From: Maylandia zebra
Taxonomy: Eukaryota > Chordata > Actinopteri > Cichliformes > Cichlidae
Assembly (NCBI RefSeq): GCF_041146795.1
Contig: NC_135170.1
Location: 29,995,533-30,059,532 of the forward strand
Length of the DNA: 64,000 bases
Reading direction: 5' to 3'
Below the pieces are notes generated by a model. The model was not told where the DNA came from. It saw only the letters and a list, made by a program, of their open reading frames with translations, and did no database searches. Below, one piece after another: positions 53,181 through 64,000 of the stretch (positions are counted from its first letter, which is position 1; each line of letters opens with the position of its first letter). Made by a program: the position numbers and the translations under genes.

Positions 53181-54250
53181 ACCTCTCCCCTCCTGTTAGT
53201 CTTTCCCTTTAGAGGCCCACCTTTGTCTGTCTCTCTCCCTCTCTTCCTCCTTGTCCTGCTTTTACCTTGCGCAACACGCGCTTGTTTTATCTACCCTGTC
53301 CCGTTGCCTATGTTCTCATATTTCCAAACTCGGTTTGCACTGCCACGAAGTACTTCACAAGCACACACGCCGGCTCAGTGAAGGCTGTTAATCTTTTTCC
53401 TCATGCCTGTCTGCTGTTTTACGCACTCATCACTCCCGCCTCCCTCGCTCACTCTCTTCCTGTCTCATTTGCCTCTGTGGTTCAAATCCCTCCCCGATAA
53501 ATTAAGCACCAGAAATTCAGTCATTTCTCTCTGTCTAGTATGATTTCTTTTCCGCCAGACTGGTCGAGACAAGTTTGAGCCCCTGTGCGCACTTCTGTTA
53601 CTCTTGTTTCCTCTCGTTACACTTTGGTGGCAGTCAGCCGAGATGAAACCGATAGAACGTTCCTCCACATCCCTCTTAAATTCTCGCCACTTCTGCTTTG
53701 CTCGTCCGTTTCTTTATGTTGTCGCGCACCTTTTTTGTCATTTGCTCACACGATGAAAGTCCGCCATTTCTTCTCAACTACAGCTCTGTTTTAGCCCCAT
53801 TCTCTCGGGCTTCTGTGTGTACTTTCCCCTCCCTCTGCCCACATTGGCTAAACCCCTCTCCCCTCTGCACTAAAAGCACGTAGTAACATGAGTGCCCTGT
53901 ACTGAATTAGCTCACAGTTGTCTCTTGACTCGACTGGTTCGTGTGTTGGTGAGTGTGTGTGTGTGTGATAAGAAAAACGTTCAAAATCAATGAGAGTCAG
54001 AGGAGGCAGGAGCCTATGATTGCCCCTCCAATCAGAGGGGCTCTTAAAACCTACCAAACTCTTATTAACGCACACAAAAGCTTCTTTGATTCGCGTGTGA
54101 AACTTTGCAAGCTTACAGCTGGTCTTTCTCTATGTAAATAACAGCTGGAAAAAATGAGAGAAAGAGGAAGCCATAATTTCTAACTTTTTCTATGTTGCCA
54201 ATTGTGTGGTGGAAGTGGAATTAAATTCTTGGAGTAAATCATAATGATGG
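53181..54250. promoter_or_regulatory. 5' flank of sialyltransferase B
   Basis: Bases 53181-53390 match 35762-35970 and 54060-54240 match 37160-37300, so the promoter side was duplicated with the gene. The shared bases next to the start (CATACCTCTCCCCTCCTGTTAGTCTT in both, read in two parts) are the best candidates for 5' UTR and core promoter. No TATA box was assigned. Confidence 0.55.
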
Positions 54251-54529
54251 TTGTGGTAAACTAGTTACATTTATGGGAATATTTTTTCACAATAAATAAC
54301 CATAAACAGATGGTTACTCCCACACTAATTCCAGTTGTCAGTGGTAAATTTCTTTCTCTCTCTCTCTCTTTCTTTGCAATAAAGGCATAATTCCTACATG
54401 CTATGGGATACCAGTTGTATATCACAGCAACTTCACTTTAAGTTTTTTAAGTTCTTTGGAGTTTTGCATCCATGTTTATTATAAGGCGTTTTCTGTTTGG
54501 TTTCAGCTGCAGCTCATAGGAGATGATGT

Positions 54530-54710
54530 CATTTCCACTCAAACACCCCATTAGCTATTTAAGCACATTAAACATTCATAATGTTTTAACAGAGGAGTTT
54601 TCCTCAGCCTTATGCAGTCCTGTGCGTGTAAGAAGCCTCAAGTCTCTCTAATGATGGAGGATTGTGTTGTTAACTTTTTATTGTACACCTGTCATGAGTA
54701 GTAATGAACA
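54530..54710. repeat. Dispersed duplicate, copy 1
   Basis: Aligns with 58310-58500: CCATTAGC at one end, CTCTAATGA in the middle and AACTTTTTATTGTACA-like text at the other. The class is unknown. Confidence 0.6.
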
Positions 54711-54744
54711 GGGTTGTAGCTGTGAATGTCTATATGTTCCCAAA

Positions 54745-55200
54745 GCTGCTCTGTTGGATTAAAATCTGATAATTTTGGAGGCCATTTGAGTACAGTGAAC
54801 TCATTGTCATGTTCGAGAAACCATTTGTGAAACGGCATGTTATCCTACTGAACATATTAGCAGATAATGTACACTGGAACATGGTTAGCACAAACAGGGT
54901 GGGGATTTGAGACTTTGCTCAGTTGGAACTAAAGGAGCCAAAGTGTGCCAAGAAAATATCCCTCACATTGATACACCCCGACAGCAGCAGTCTGAACTGT
55001 TATACTGTTGATACAAGACGGGATGAATCCATGTTTTCATGTTGTTTACACAAATTCTGACTCTACCATCTTAATGTCACAGTAGAGATCAAGATTTTTC
55101 CAATCTTCTTGTCCAATTTTGCTGTTCCTATGTGAATAGTAGCTGCAGTTTTACATTCTTTGGCCATGATTATACTCAGCTGCAGACACTGACGCAAACA
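54745..55200 (-). mobile_element. Tc1-like transposase fragment
   Basis: The plus strand reads GGCCATTTGAGTACAGTGAA and GTGCCAAGAAAATATCCCTC, the reverse of fish Tc1 transposase codons for a FQQDNAP region through a NEFTVLKWP region. The copy is diverged with stops. Its family matches 11865-12095. Confidence 0.75.
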
Positions 55201-55239
55201 GCTGGAGGCTCCAAGTCTGAGTAGTCAATGGCGATGTCA

Positions 55240-55625
55240 GCGTCAACCTCAATTTTATTTCTCTAGGACATTTCATTGTATGAAGACATAAAGATAAAAG
55301 CATGAAAATCAGGTCTACAATGGCTTAAGGCAATAAAATAACAACAAAATAAAACTTTACACAGATAAAATACAATTTAGTGTTCACATACACGCACAGA
55401 TACACACAATTTTTGACAGTAGCCCCAACGTGTGAGAATAAAAAGTGTTTGAATATGGGTTTTTTAATGTAGATAAAGTTCTAAGTCAGTGGGCAGATTG
55501 TTTTTAAGAAACAGTAACTGAAAGCACCCTGAGAAGAGTTTTGCACCTGATGACCTGAGGGTCCAACTGGGTTATAAACACTAAACAGTCAGAGATGCAC
55601 TCTGAGAGCAAACCACTGAGTTCTT
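55240..55625. repeat. Fish interspersed repeat of unknown class
   Basis: Contains GGCTTAAGGCAATAAAATAA and TTTTGCACCTGATGACCTGA, modules of a common fish repeat. No coding potential. Confidence 0.45.
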
Positions 55626-55639
55626 TATGAACTAATACA

Positions 55640-57226
55640 TAGTGATGTGCGGATCGATCCTGAAATATCGATTCCTCCGATACCAGTCATTTATGTTCTA
55701 GAATCGATTCTCACATTAAAATATCGATATTTTTTAGTAATTTAGGGTAAATTTGTAGTTTATCATTAACAGCAACACAGTGGAGAGAAACTATAACATT
55801 CGGATTGTCTACATTCAAAGGAACTACTTCCTCTTCCGCCTTTCATAGTCATGTGCAAAATACGGCTGTATAAATGTCTCGCAGCCCCTTGGCGCGCGCA
55901 CTCACAACAATGGCTGAGCGTAATTGTGCGAACGTATTTTTCCTCCACAAACAGCTGAGACGTGGTTTGCGATACATGTGGCAAAAAAGTGCTCCAACAT
56001 TGAGGTGTTGTGGCTATACTTTCTCAACCGTGAGACCTCAGAATTAGGGAGACATTCAAAAGGGCTGTTGGGGGGTGATAAATACATTTTACAATGTTTA
56101 TTTATTGGATAAAATACCTTAAATGTCACCGTTATTATTAGCCGGCCCGGAAACAGCGGGGGTGTCGAAATTCAGAGTCTGCTTCCACCTGAGGACCCGC
56201 CCTTCACGGTCTAAAGAAAGCCGGGTAGTACGTCATGAGTTCCCTCGGTGGAGTGGAACTGCCGTCTGCTCCTTGCTATCTAAAATATAACCGGGCGCTG
56301 GCGTAAACTCTCGACCGTCTCACACTTTCTTTAATTAGTTTTCTGTTTGACGTTTATTCAGCTGTGTGAAAACCCCGTTGGAACCCTCCCGAGGTATTAA
56401 TAAAGTTAAATTTAATTTAATCGAATCTAATAACTTTAATCTCAGCCAAACCGATTTACTCACGAACAAATAAAACACTGAAATAGCCAAACAATAACAT
56501 TTTTAAGTTATCAAAGTGACTTATATATCATGTTTAACCCGAGTAGCGAAAGGCAGCGGGGGTTTGAAAATGATGTGTCGATCGGCTCAGATATTTGAAG
56601 TTTACACAGCTACATTCTCACCTGAAAACATGTTAAAAGTTGTTTGTTTTTTTGCGACCCAGAAAGAGAAATAAGAGTAATATTAAAACTAAGTAGCTGC
56701 CGCCATTGTTGGAAACTGGAATTGGCTGCAATATGGTTTTTCAATTTTGTTGTCCAGGTGGAAATTCGGGAGAATGGTGGCTCCGGGATTCTCCCGGAAA
56801 AATCGGGAGGGTTGGCATGTATGGTTGTGGCAACATCACTAACATTGTCAAACACCTCAGAGTAAATCATATCACAGAATATGAGGAGTGTATGTTAAGA
56901 CGAACTGAAGAGGATGAGAGGGACAGGTGCTGCTAGGGCGAGACAGACGTCTCTCATGGAGTCCTTTAGTGCTGCAGGCAGGCAAGGTGTTCAAATAGCA
57001 CACAACTTCAGTTTTTTTTATTTCTATATGATGAACTCTGCATTATTAAGTGATAAGAACAAGTAATCTGATGTCCTGTAAATTATTATGACGCTATAAT
57101 TTGAGATACAATAAATAAAATACGTTTTTGTATAAAGTATCGGTATCGGATCAGTATTGTCGATACCACCCTGAATATTACTTGGTATCGGATCGGAAAG
57201 GAAATCAGTGGTATCGCACATCACTA
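55640..57226 (+). mobile_element. hAT element with broken BED-finger gene
   Basis: The ends are TAGTGATGTGCGGATCGATC and, on the other strand, TAGTGATGTGCGATACCACT. The 8-bp duplication CTAATACA is exact (55632-55639 and 57227-57234). Two pieces of a BED zinc finger remain: CDTCGKKV at about 55967-55990, and YGCGNITNIVKHLRVNH from about 56818. About 0.8 kb of foreign sequence separates them, ending in the fish repeat GGATTCTCCCGGAAAAATCG. The hAT transposase core is absent. Confidence 0.85.
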
Positions 57227-57234
57227 CTAATACA

Positions 57235-58904
57235 GCTCTTCCTGTTGTATTTCTTTGAATTCCACTGCCTGAGGCGAATGCATAGTTCATGCATGGTTCA
57301 TGATGCTGTTTTGTTTGCTTTAAAGAACAGTAACTAATAACATGAGTGCATCATCTTATCTTTTTAATGATTGTTTGAATTTTTGTTTTTTATTTACACT
57401 ACAGGGCTTAATAAAACTAAATAACTCTTCAAGTCATTCAGCTTTATGAGATTCATGATTCCTTTGATTTCTTTATTCTAAGAATGAGTTTGATTTCTTG
57501 TGACTAAAATGTTGTTTCCCAGTCATGTTTTCACAGTTATTGTAGAAAGATGACCCTAGTATTCCAGTTTTGTTTCCTGTCAGGTTTTATGGCATTTGAG
57601 ATGCCTGATAAATAGGTTTCTGTTTAACTTTTAGTTCAGAATTGCTGTTTTTCAACTCCTACTTAGAGTTTATTTGTGTTTAACTTCTTTAGTCTGTCTT
57701 GTCTTCCTATGGTTATACTTAGGGGTGTGAGTGTGTGTAAAAATGATAAGGCATGCGTCACTGGGTAAATGAGACTTGATTTTTATTTAGTTTAGTTCTT
57801 TTTTTTTTGTCGTGCATTTGGTTCTTCCTGCACACCCTCCAAACCCATGATTGGGAAGTAAAAGCAACATTTAACCCAATTTGTACATCAAATACACAGT
57901 GATTTCTTCACTGATAGACAGATCATGTGACTCCGGACTCCAGTAAGCAGCTGTAATGTGTTTGTCACAGTATGTAAAACTTCCAAGTGTCAAGTGTTTT
58001 GCAGATAGCTGAAGTCCTGGGAAGATAATGTGCATTTACACTTGGCATACATCATGAGGCACTAGCAGAAACATAGGTAAAATGTTGTTGTTGTTTTCCA
58101 TTTGCATGGAATAACCACAATAAGGACTAGGCCACGACTAGAAAAGGGGAAGCCAGTGTCACTAGGTATCATAGGGCAGTCAGACAAACACTTTGCTTCA
58201 GTTGCTGTCTGATTATTCAATAACCCAGACGTCTGGTTTTCCATCATTACAGGCTGCCCTGCTGCCTCCCACAGCAGTCATTAGCTTGTTACAGACAATG
58301 CCAATTCCATCCAAAGACTCCATTAGCAATTTAACCACATTAAAGGCAAAGAAGTAACTTTTCATAATGACATTCATAATCTTGTAAAACAACAGAGTTC
58401 CTCACCACCGTGTAACCCTGTGCCTGTGTGAAGCCCTCAGGCTCTCTAATGACATAAGATCGTGTTATTAACTTTTAATTATACATATGTCAGGAGTAGA
58501 AGGAGAAATTGGCAAATAAATAAATAAAAATAAAAAAGTTCTGTGCAAATTTTTCACATGTCTAAATTGGCTTACACAGGATCAGCTGTGAAGGTCTGTA
58601 TGTTCTTAAAAATTGGTAAACACAGTTAAAATGTGCATGTGAGAGGACAAAAGCAAATTTATTACAGTTTATTGCAGCAGGGAGGGTGACAGTGGATGAG
58701 CGATGGGTTGGAGGAAGCAAAGGATGGAAGGTGTGCAAAGTACTTCCTCCATAAAGTCATGCTATATGCAAATGTAACAAGACAGAGATTCTTTGTTGTG
58801 CAACAAGTCACCTTTTAATAACAAATAACTTGCTGGTTATCTGATTCCTCTGTAAAACTGTGTCATTAATGGTGTAATAAAAGACCAAATGTAAGCCTGT
58901 TCCT
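57235..58904. other. Intergenic DNA, nothing recognised
   Basis: AT-rich sequence with no supported exon. It contains the second copy of the dispersed duplicate (58310-58500). Confidence 0.45.
58310..58500. repeat. Dispersed duplicate, copy 2
   Basis: Aligns with 54530-54710 with substitutions and small gaps. It does not extend far on either side. Confidence 0.6.
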
Positions 58905-59817
58905 CCATGTCTATACAAGGTGGGACTTTTGCTGAAAGTACACTGAGCTTCCTTTCAGGCTTTTAAGGTCAAGAGGCCGCATGCTGCAAACATCACCAAT
59001 CTGCATGTTTCCTGCCAGCTTGCATGTTATTCTTTGCAGTGCATTCTCCTTCACGATGCTTTGATAGACAGCAGAATTCATGGCTCCATTTAACACAGCA
59101 AGTCTGTCAGGTCCCAAGGCATATAAACAGCCCCAGACCATCACACCTCCACCACCATATTTTACTGTTGCTATGATGTTCCTTTTCTGAAATGCTGTGT
59201 TACTTTTACACCAGGCCTCAAACTTTCCAAAGAGTTCAGCTATTTTCTCATCAGTTCACAAAATATTTTCCCAAAAGTTTTGAGTTTCAAATGTGAGATG
59301 AGCCTTTGTTCTTTTTGGTCAGCAGTGGTTTTCTCCTTGAAATCTCCCATGGATGCCATTTTTGCTCAGTCTGTTTCTTATTGTTGTATCACGAACTCTG
59401 ACCTTAACTGAGACAAGTGAAGCCTGCGGTTCTTTAATGTTGTTCTGGGTTCTTTTATGTCCTCCTGGATGAGTTGTCGATGTGTTCTTGAAGTAAGTTT
59501 AGTAGGCTGATCACTCCTGGGAATGTTCACCACTGTTCCAAGTTTTCTCCACTGTGGTTCACTGGAGCCTTAGAAATAACTTTGTAACTCTTTCCAGGCT
59601 GATAAATGTCAGTGACTTTGTTTCTCGGGTGTTTCTTTAGATCATGACGTAATGTGTTGCTTTTTAAACTCTTTTGGCCTGGTTCACTTTGTATTTACTC
59701 AGGCTATCTTTGTCTAATATTTACAATTTGTTTAATGATCTGAAACATGTAAATGTGACAAATATCCGAAACTCTAGGAAATCAGGAAGGGGGCAAACAC
59801 TTTTTCACACCACTGTA
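58905..59817 (-). mobile_element. Tc1-type element, truncated
   Basis: The right end, read on the minus strand, begins TACAGTGGTGTGAAAAAGTG then TTTGCCCCC, a typical fish Tc1-group terminal repeat at a TA. The minus strand then carries decayed transposase codons, including MMVWGCLYALGPDRLAVLNG and AMNSAVYQSIVKENALQ. The other end is missing. Stops and shifts make it inactive. Confidence 0.85.
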
Positions 59818-60264
59818 TACATCAAATGGGGACACAGTATATTTCCAGAGTTTCAGAAACACAACCAAAACACCAAAATAAACAAAACAAAGAAATAATC
59901 TTTATGTCCAAGCAAATTAATCATAGCATCTTACTTATCAACAATTACATGACATGCATGAAATATTACTTATCTCATCAACACAAGGGGAAGTCCCAGT
60001 GATTCTGGTGTTGGTGGTGGTGATAAGCGTGCAGTAGTAGTAGCCAAATTAGTTATTAGATATTCTGGTTCCAGCTTCTTGTATGTAAAGATTTTTCCAT
60101 CTTTGTTATAAGCAGTATTTATGTGGGTTGTTGTTTATAAATTCAGGCCATTCGTGCTTATTGTTACTTTTTCTTTTTACTAAATTTTATTCTATTTATT
60201 GAAGACATAAATGCAGGATGTTGATAACACAATTAACCTAAGGCAAGCTTTTAATGCTAATGAC

Positions 60265-60673
60265 AAAGTCCAGCAGGAATCCAGGAAACTCAGGACTCAG
60301 GAAGACAGAATGAATGTAAACACCCAGGCAAGACTAGAAAACCAGACATTGGAAACACAAAGCTGGAAACAAACAGCAAGCATCAGAAAACAAGGAAAAG
60401 AGAGGGATGACTCAACAAAGGATCAGGGGAGACAGAGATAACAGACACTAACATGCAAACTTGGCACAGAAGTGCAGAAAGGGGAAAGCTAAGGAAACAA
60501 TAAGAGAATGTACAAAATAAATCTGAGGCAGAGAACCAAAAACTGACAAAAAGACTCTGGATACTTAGAATAAATAATAATTATCAAACTAAAAACCAAA
60601 AGGAATGTTAAATAATAAAAAAGAATTCAAGCCCTCTTGAAAAACCCTCTGTCCAACGCCCAGGACCACGACA
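60265..60673 (-). repeat. Possible LTR-like repeat
   Basis: On the minus strand it starts TGTCGTGGTCCTGGGCG and continues T/C-rich (TTCCTTGTTTTCTGATGC, TCTAGTCTTGCCTGGG). It resembles 41425-41905 in start and style only. Confidence 0.3.
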
Positions 60674-62921
60674 TTCATAATTAATTCAGGTTTGGAACAA
60701 CTAAACCTTATTTATTATTTTGATTGTGCTTTTTTCTCCCTAATTGGTTCCATCTGCCGAGGCTTGGCTCAAAACTTTCTCTTGGATGTCATTATGGCCT
60801 TTGGGACTTCTTGGTCACTTTATGGAATATTTGGTGGATTTTCTCAAGCTGCAATCCTTTAAATTTAAATTGTCAACTTCCACGGCTGTGACTATCGAAT
60901 GTCTCCACATGGGAGTGTTGCAGAAGACATGGGCCTTAGGGAGGGAATATTGGGGTCGTGTGGTTTGGAACAGCTGATCCTTGTGCATTCCAAAGCTGTT
61001 TAGTGGTTGGTATTTTTATGCCTCAGTGATCTATTGCCTCCCTGTACAGCTCAGAAAAATCACAACCAAAACACAAAATAGTCAAATGATATCAACAGGC
61101 AAGCACATCTTGAAAAGGAACAAACAAACACAGATTCCGAGAAACAGTAGTTCACTGTGCAACGCAGTGCACCTGCAGATGCTGTTCATTTAACTGTGGT
61201 TAAAAGTTGCAAGAGTGAAACATCTCTGGCAGGTGGTTCAAATCAAACTTTTGAGAAATCCCATGCTGCAACCACTAGATGGCAACAAACCTTGAAAATT
61301 AACAAAGTTTATTTGCCCATTTATGGATCAAAATTATGTACACATTTGACAGGTTCATTGAGAACACATGGAAAATCCATCAGTTTGAGCTGGTTTGGGT
61401 TGTGGGTCAGTAGAAGTCATAACAGCGGCCTAAGAGAGTTCACTGAAGGATTACTGTTCTTCAGAAAGCAGGAAATAAAATTAATCACAACAGGATTAGT
61501 CACGGGGGGAAAGGCATAGGGGATGAAGTTAAATTGTATAGCCACATGGAAAACTAATTTAGAGAGAAACATGACTAAGCAAGTTCCAAAGGATGTGAAA
61601 CCCATGATCCAAACATGGATCCACAAAAAACAAGCACATTCATACACATTCAGTCAGTGACAATTTTCTGCTTCTTAAGACTTACAAGTATTACAGATTT
61701 TATTTACCTTTGTGATTTTTCTCATTTTAATTTTTCTACCACAAACAACTGTAAAAATGAAAAAAAAAAAAAACATATCTTTGTAGAATGCAGTTTCTAT
61801 ACTGAATAAATAAAACGATAGATGGATAGATATGTTGAATTGAATTTAAGGGGTAATTTGCTGGTTCACATTCATGTCCTTGCTCACAAGATAGATATTT
61901 GCCCTGTGTATGCATATCAGTGTGTAGGTATGAACATACTTGTGTTTGTGTACATGGGCGACTGACAGGACAGCTACAAGTAAGATGAATATTGCTTTCA
62001 ATCATTAAACAGAATGCACTGGCCCCCCCGGGCCATGAAAATGAATGCTTGTTTACTTTGGAAACATCAGTTTGACAAAACAATCAATTTAAAGGCTACT
62101 TTTTTTAACCTTTTAATAACATTTTCTTTTCATCATTAAAATGATAAGCTAATTTTGATTGAATTCTTTTCTACCAAAGTTACCCAGGATGATAAAGGAG
62201 GTGAAAATTTAGTGCTTAATAAGTGTGCGACAGTCGTTGAGAGTACTTCTTGCTCTTCTAACTTTCAATGTATAGCATGGTGCAACTTTCAAGTACAATC
62301 TAGAATAATACAAAAACAGTAAGCACTGACTGATAGAAAGAAAAAGAGCAGCAGCAGATTCTTATTTCACTACTTAATATACTACTTTTGTAAAATAACT
62401 GGGTATAAAATATTACAATTATTACAAACACACAAGCCTTATATAAACTGCATAGACCACCTCACAATTAACTTTATCCATCCAGGTCCAGAGCTGCATC
62501 GTCCTCCACCAACAAACTGCAGTATGGACAAACAACTCAAAGGTTGACTGAGTTGTTTCAGTAATAGTTCTATTTCTGGTAAAAATGCAAAGCTGTCTTT
62601 CACAGTGTATACAAATTGATACTGTTAAACATTTTAATTTGCATTACAAGCAACAAGCAAATATGCTGCTTAAACATGTTCACCACTATGCTGTGTGAAC
62701 ATGTAAACTCCACCTATACTGTTTTATCACTGGTGTAACTCTGTTGCAGAGTAAATTAGGAATAAGGCCATATTGTTACAGCTTTGGGAGCCCATTATCA
62801 CTTTGTGGAAGCTAGAGTAACTTAAATAATACAAGAACTTCTTTCATTGCCACTCTGGGAACTACCGATAGCAGTGGTTAACTTTGGGACCAGCAATGTT
62901 GTGCCACCCTGCTGGGTTTTG

Positions 62922-62922
<1 letters not shown>

Positions 62923-62953
<31 letters not shown>
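62923..62953. repeat. Poly-T run of 31 bases
   Basis: Homopolymer, possibly the tail of a retroposed element on the minus strand. Confidence 0.95.
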
Positions 62954-62958
<5 letters not shown>

Positions 62959-63226
62959 CAACAGATCCAATATATTTTTATATACATTGAACCAGCACTA
63001 AATTAAGTGGAAATGCTAAACATCAACTTTCAGCAAAAGAATGTAACCACTTGGCACACATACTTCATAACAGGTGTTATTAAGTATATGCGTTTGGTTT
63101 TTATTGCCCATTTATTGAATGTACGTGCACAGACAGATGAATATTTGGTCGCATGTAATAAAACATGTCACCGTGTGTTAAGCCTTCAGGTTTTCTCAAT
63201 TAAAAGATATTGCTAATGCATTAGTG

Positions 63227-63451
63227 CAGGGGTGGGCAATTCCAGGCCCTGAGAGCCAGTGTCCTGCAGGTTTTAGATCTCACCTTGGGTCAACACACCT
63301 GAATCGCAAGATTAGTTCGTTACCAGGCCTCTGGAGAACTTCAGGACATGTTGAGGAGCTCATTTAGCCATTTAAATCAGCCGTGTTGGTTCAAAGACAT
63401 CTAAAACCTGCAGGGACACCGGCCGTCGAGGCCTGGAGTTGCCCACCCCTG
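63227..63451. mobile_element. hAT MITE, 225 bases
   Basis: The ends are CAGGGGTGGGCAATTCCAGG and, on the other strand, CAGGGGTGGGCAACTCCAGG. It is flanked by CATTAGTG (63219-63226) and CATTAATG (63452-63459), an 8-bp duplication with one change. Same family as 40077-40304. Confidence 0.92.
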
Positions 63452-63487
63452 CATTAATGTCATCATGATGGAAGTAAACACACAAGA

Positions 63488-63562
63488 CTACTGTTGTGTT
63501 TATGTACACTTTTATTATCAGCACTTGACAGGTGGCAGTCAGGCAGGACATAAAAAGCCAGA
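63488..63562 (-). other. rpl19: rpl19 3' UTR
   Basis: A short 3' UTR with AATAAA (63516-63511 on the minus strand) about 47 bases after the stop. Transcripts probably end near 63490. Such short UTRs are usual for ribosomal protein genes. Confidence 0.75.

Positions 63563-64000
<438 letters not shown>

Larger units (their letters stand above)
59818..63226. other. Intergenic DNA between Tc1 and hAT MITE
   Basis: No supported gene. It holds a possible LTR-like repeat (60265-60673) and a poly-T run (62923-62953). Open frames such as 60744-60977 and 61157-61519 show no family motif. Confidence 0.45.

Noticed and set aside
54530..58500. Third sialyltransferase copy
   Set aside because: No exon of the family is present here; only about 190 bases of non-coding text are shared.
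58911..59144. 77-codon gene on the minus strand
   Set aside because: It is the readable part of a truncated Tc1-type transposase.

Overview
The window is vertebrate nuclear DNA, almost certainly from a teleost fish and most likely a percomorph. The evidence is a connexin-45-type gene, spliced sialyltransferase genes, the end of a ribosomal protein gene, and many repeat types typical of fish (Tc1, hAT, Harbinger, IS3EU-like, L2, Penelope, tRNA-SINEs). There are no operons, ribosome-binding sites or CRISPR arrays.

Layout. 1-3.9 kb is gene-poor DNA upstream of gjc1. 3.9-5.4 kb holds the intact connexin-45 gene gjc1 (+ strand, coding region in one exon). 5.8-19.7 kb is intergenic and repeat-rich: an internally deleted Harbinger transposon (9.4-11.0 kb), a Tc1 scrap, SINE copies, a possible terminal exon near 14.8 kb, a broken SAMD3-like gene fragment (16.35-17.15 kb) and a near-perfect foldback (18.65 kb). 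19.7-54.3 kb is a tandem segmental duplication. It carries two complete seven-exon genes on the minus strand for alpha-2,8-sialyltransferases of the ST8Sia VI (8F) type. Copy A spans 20027-35761 and copy B 44119-53180. 55.6-59.8 kb has a hAT element and a Tc1 element. 63.56-63.69 kb is the last coding exon of rpl19 (minus strand).

Both sialyltransferases can be assembled exon by exon. Splice sites and phases match, and the predicted proteins are 358 and 359 residues. Each has a type II membrane anchor, sialylmotifs L, S, III and VS, and a divergent stem region. Their introns hold very different repeats. Intron 1 of copy A (10.9 kb) contains an endogenous retrovirus remnant (env TM piece and LTR), a GC-rich retroelement-like block, a SAMD3-like terminal exon on the other strand, and an IS3EU-like element with a 6-bp target duplication. 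Intron 1 of copy B contains L2 and another LINE 3' end, a Tc1 scrap and a 62-bp minisatellite. Several insertions can be placed after the duplication because the other copy has the empty site.

I see no clearly new molecular system. The strongest signals are the sialyltransferase tandem pair with its diverging stem regions, and a set of mobile elements whose ends and target duplications can be read exactly. Identifications rest on reading motifs by eye. No database search was run.
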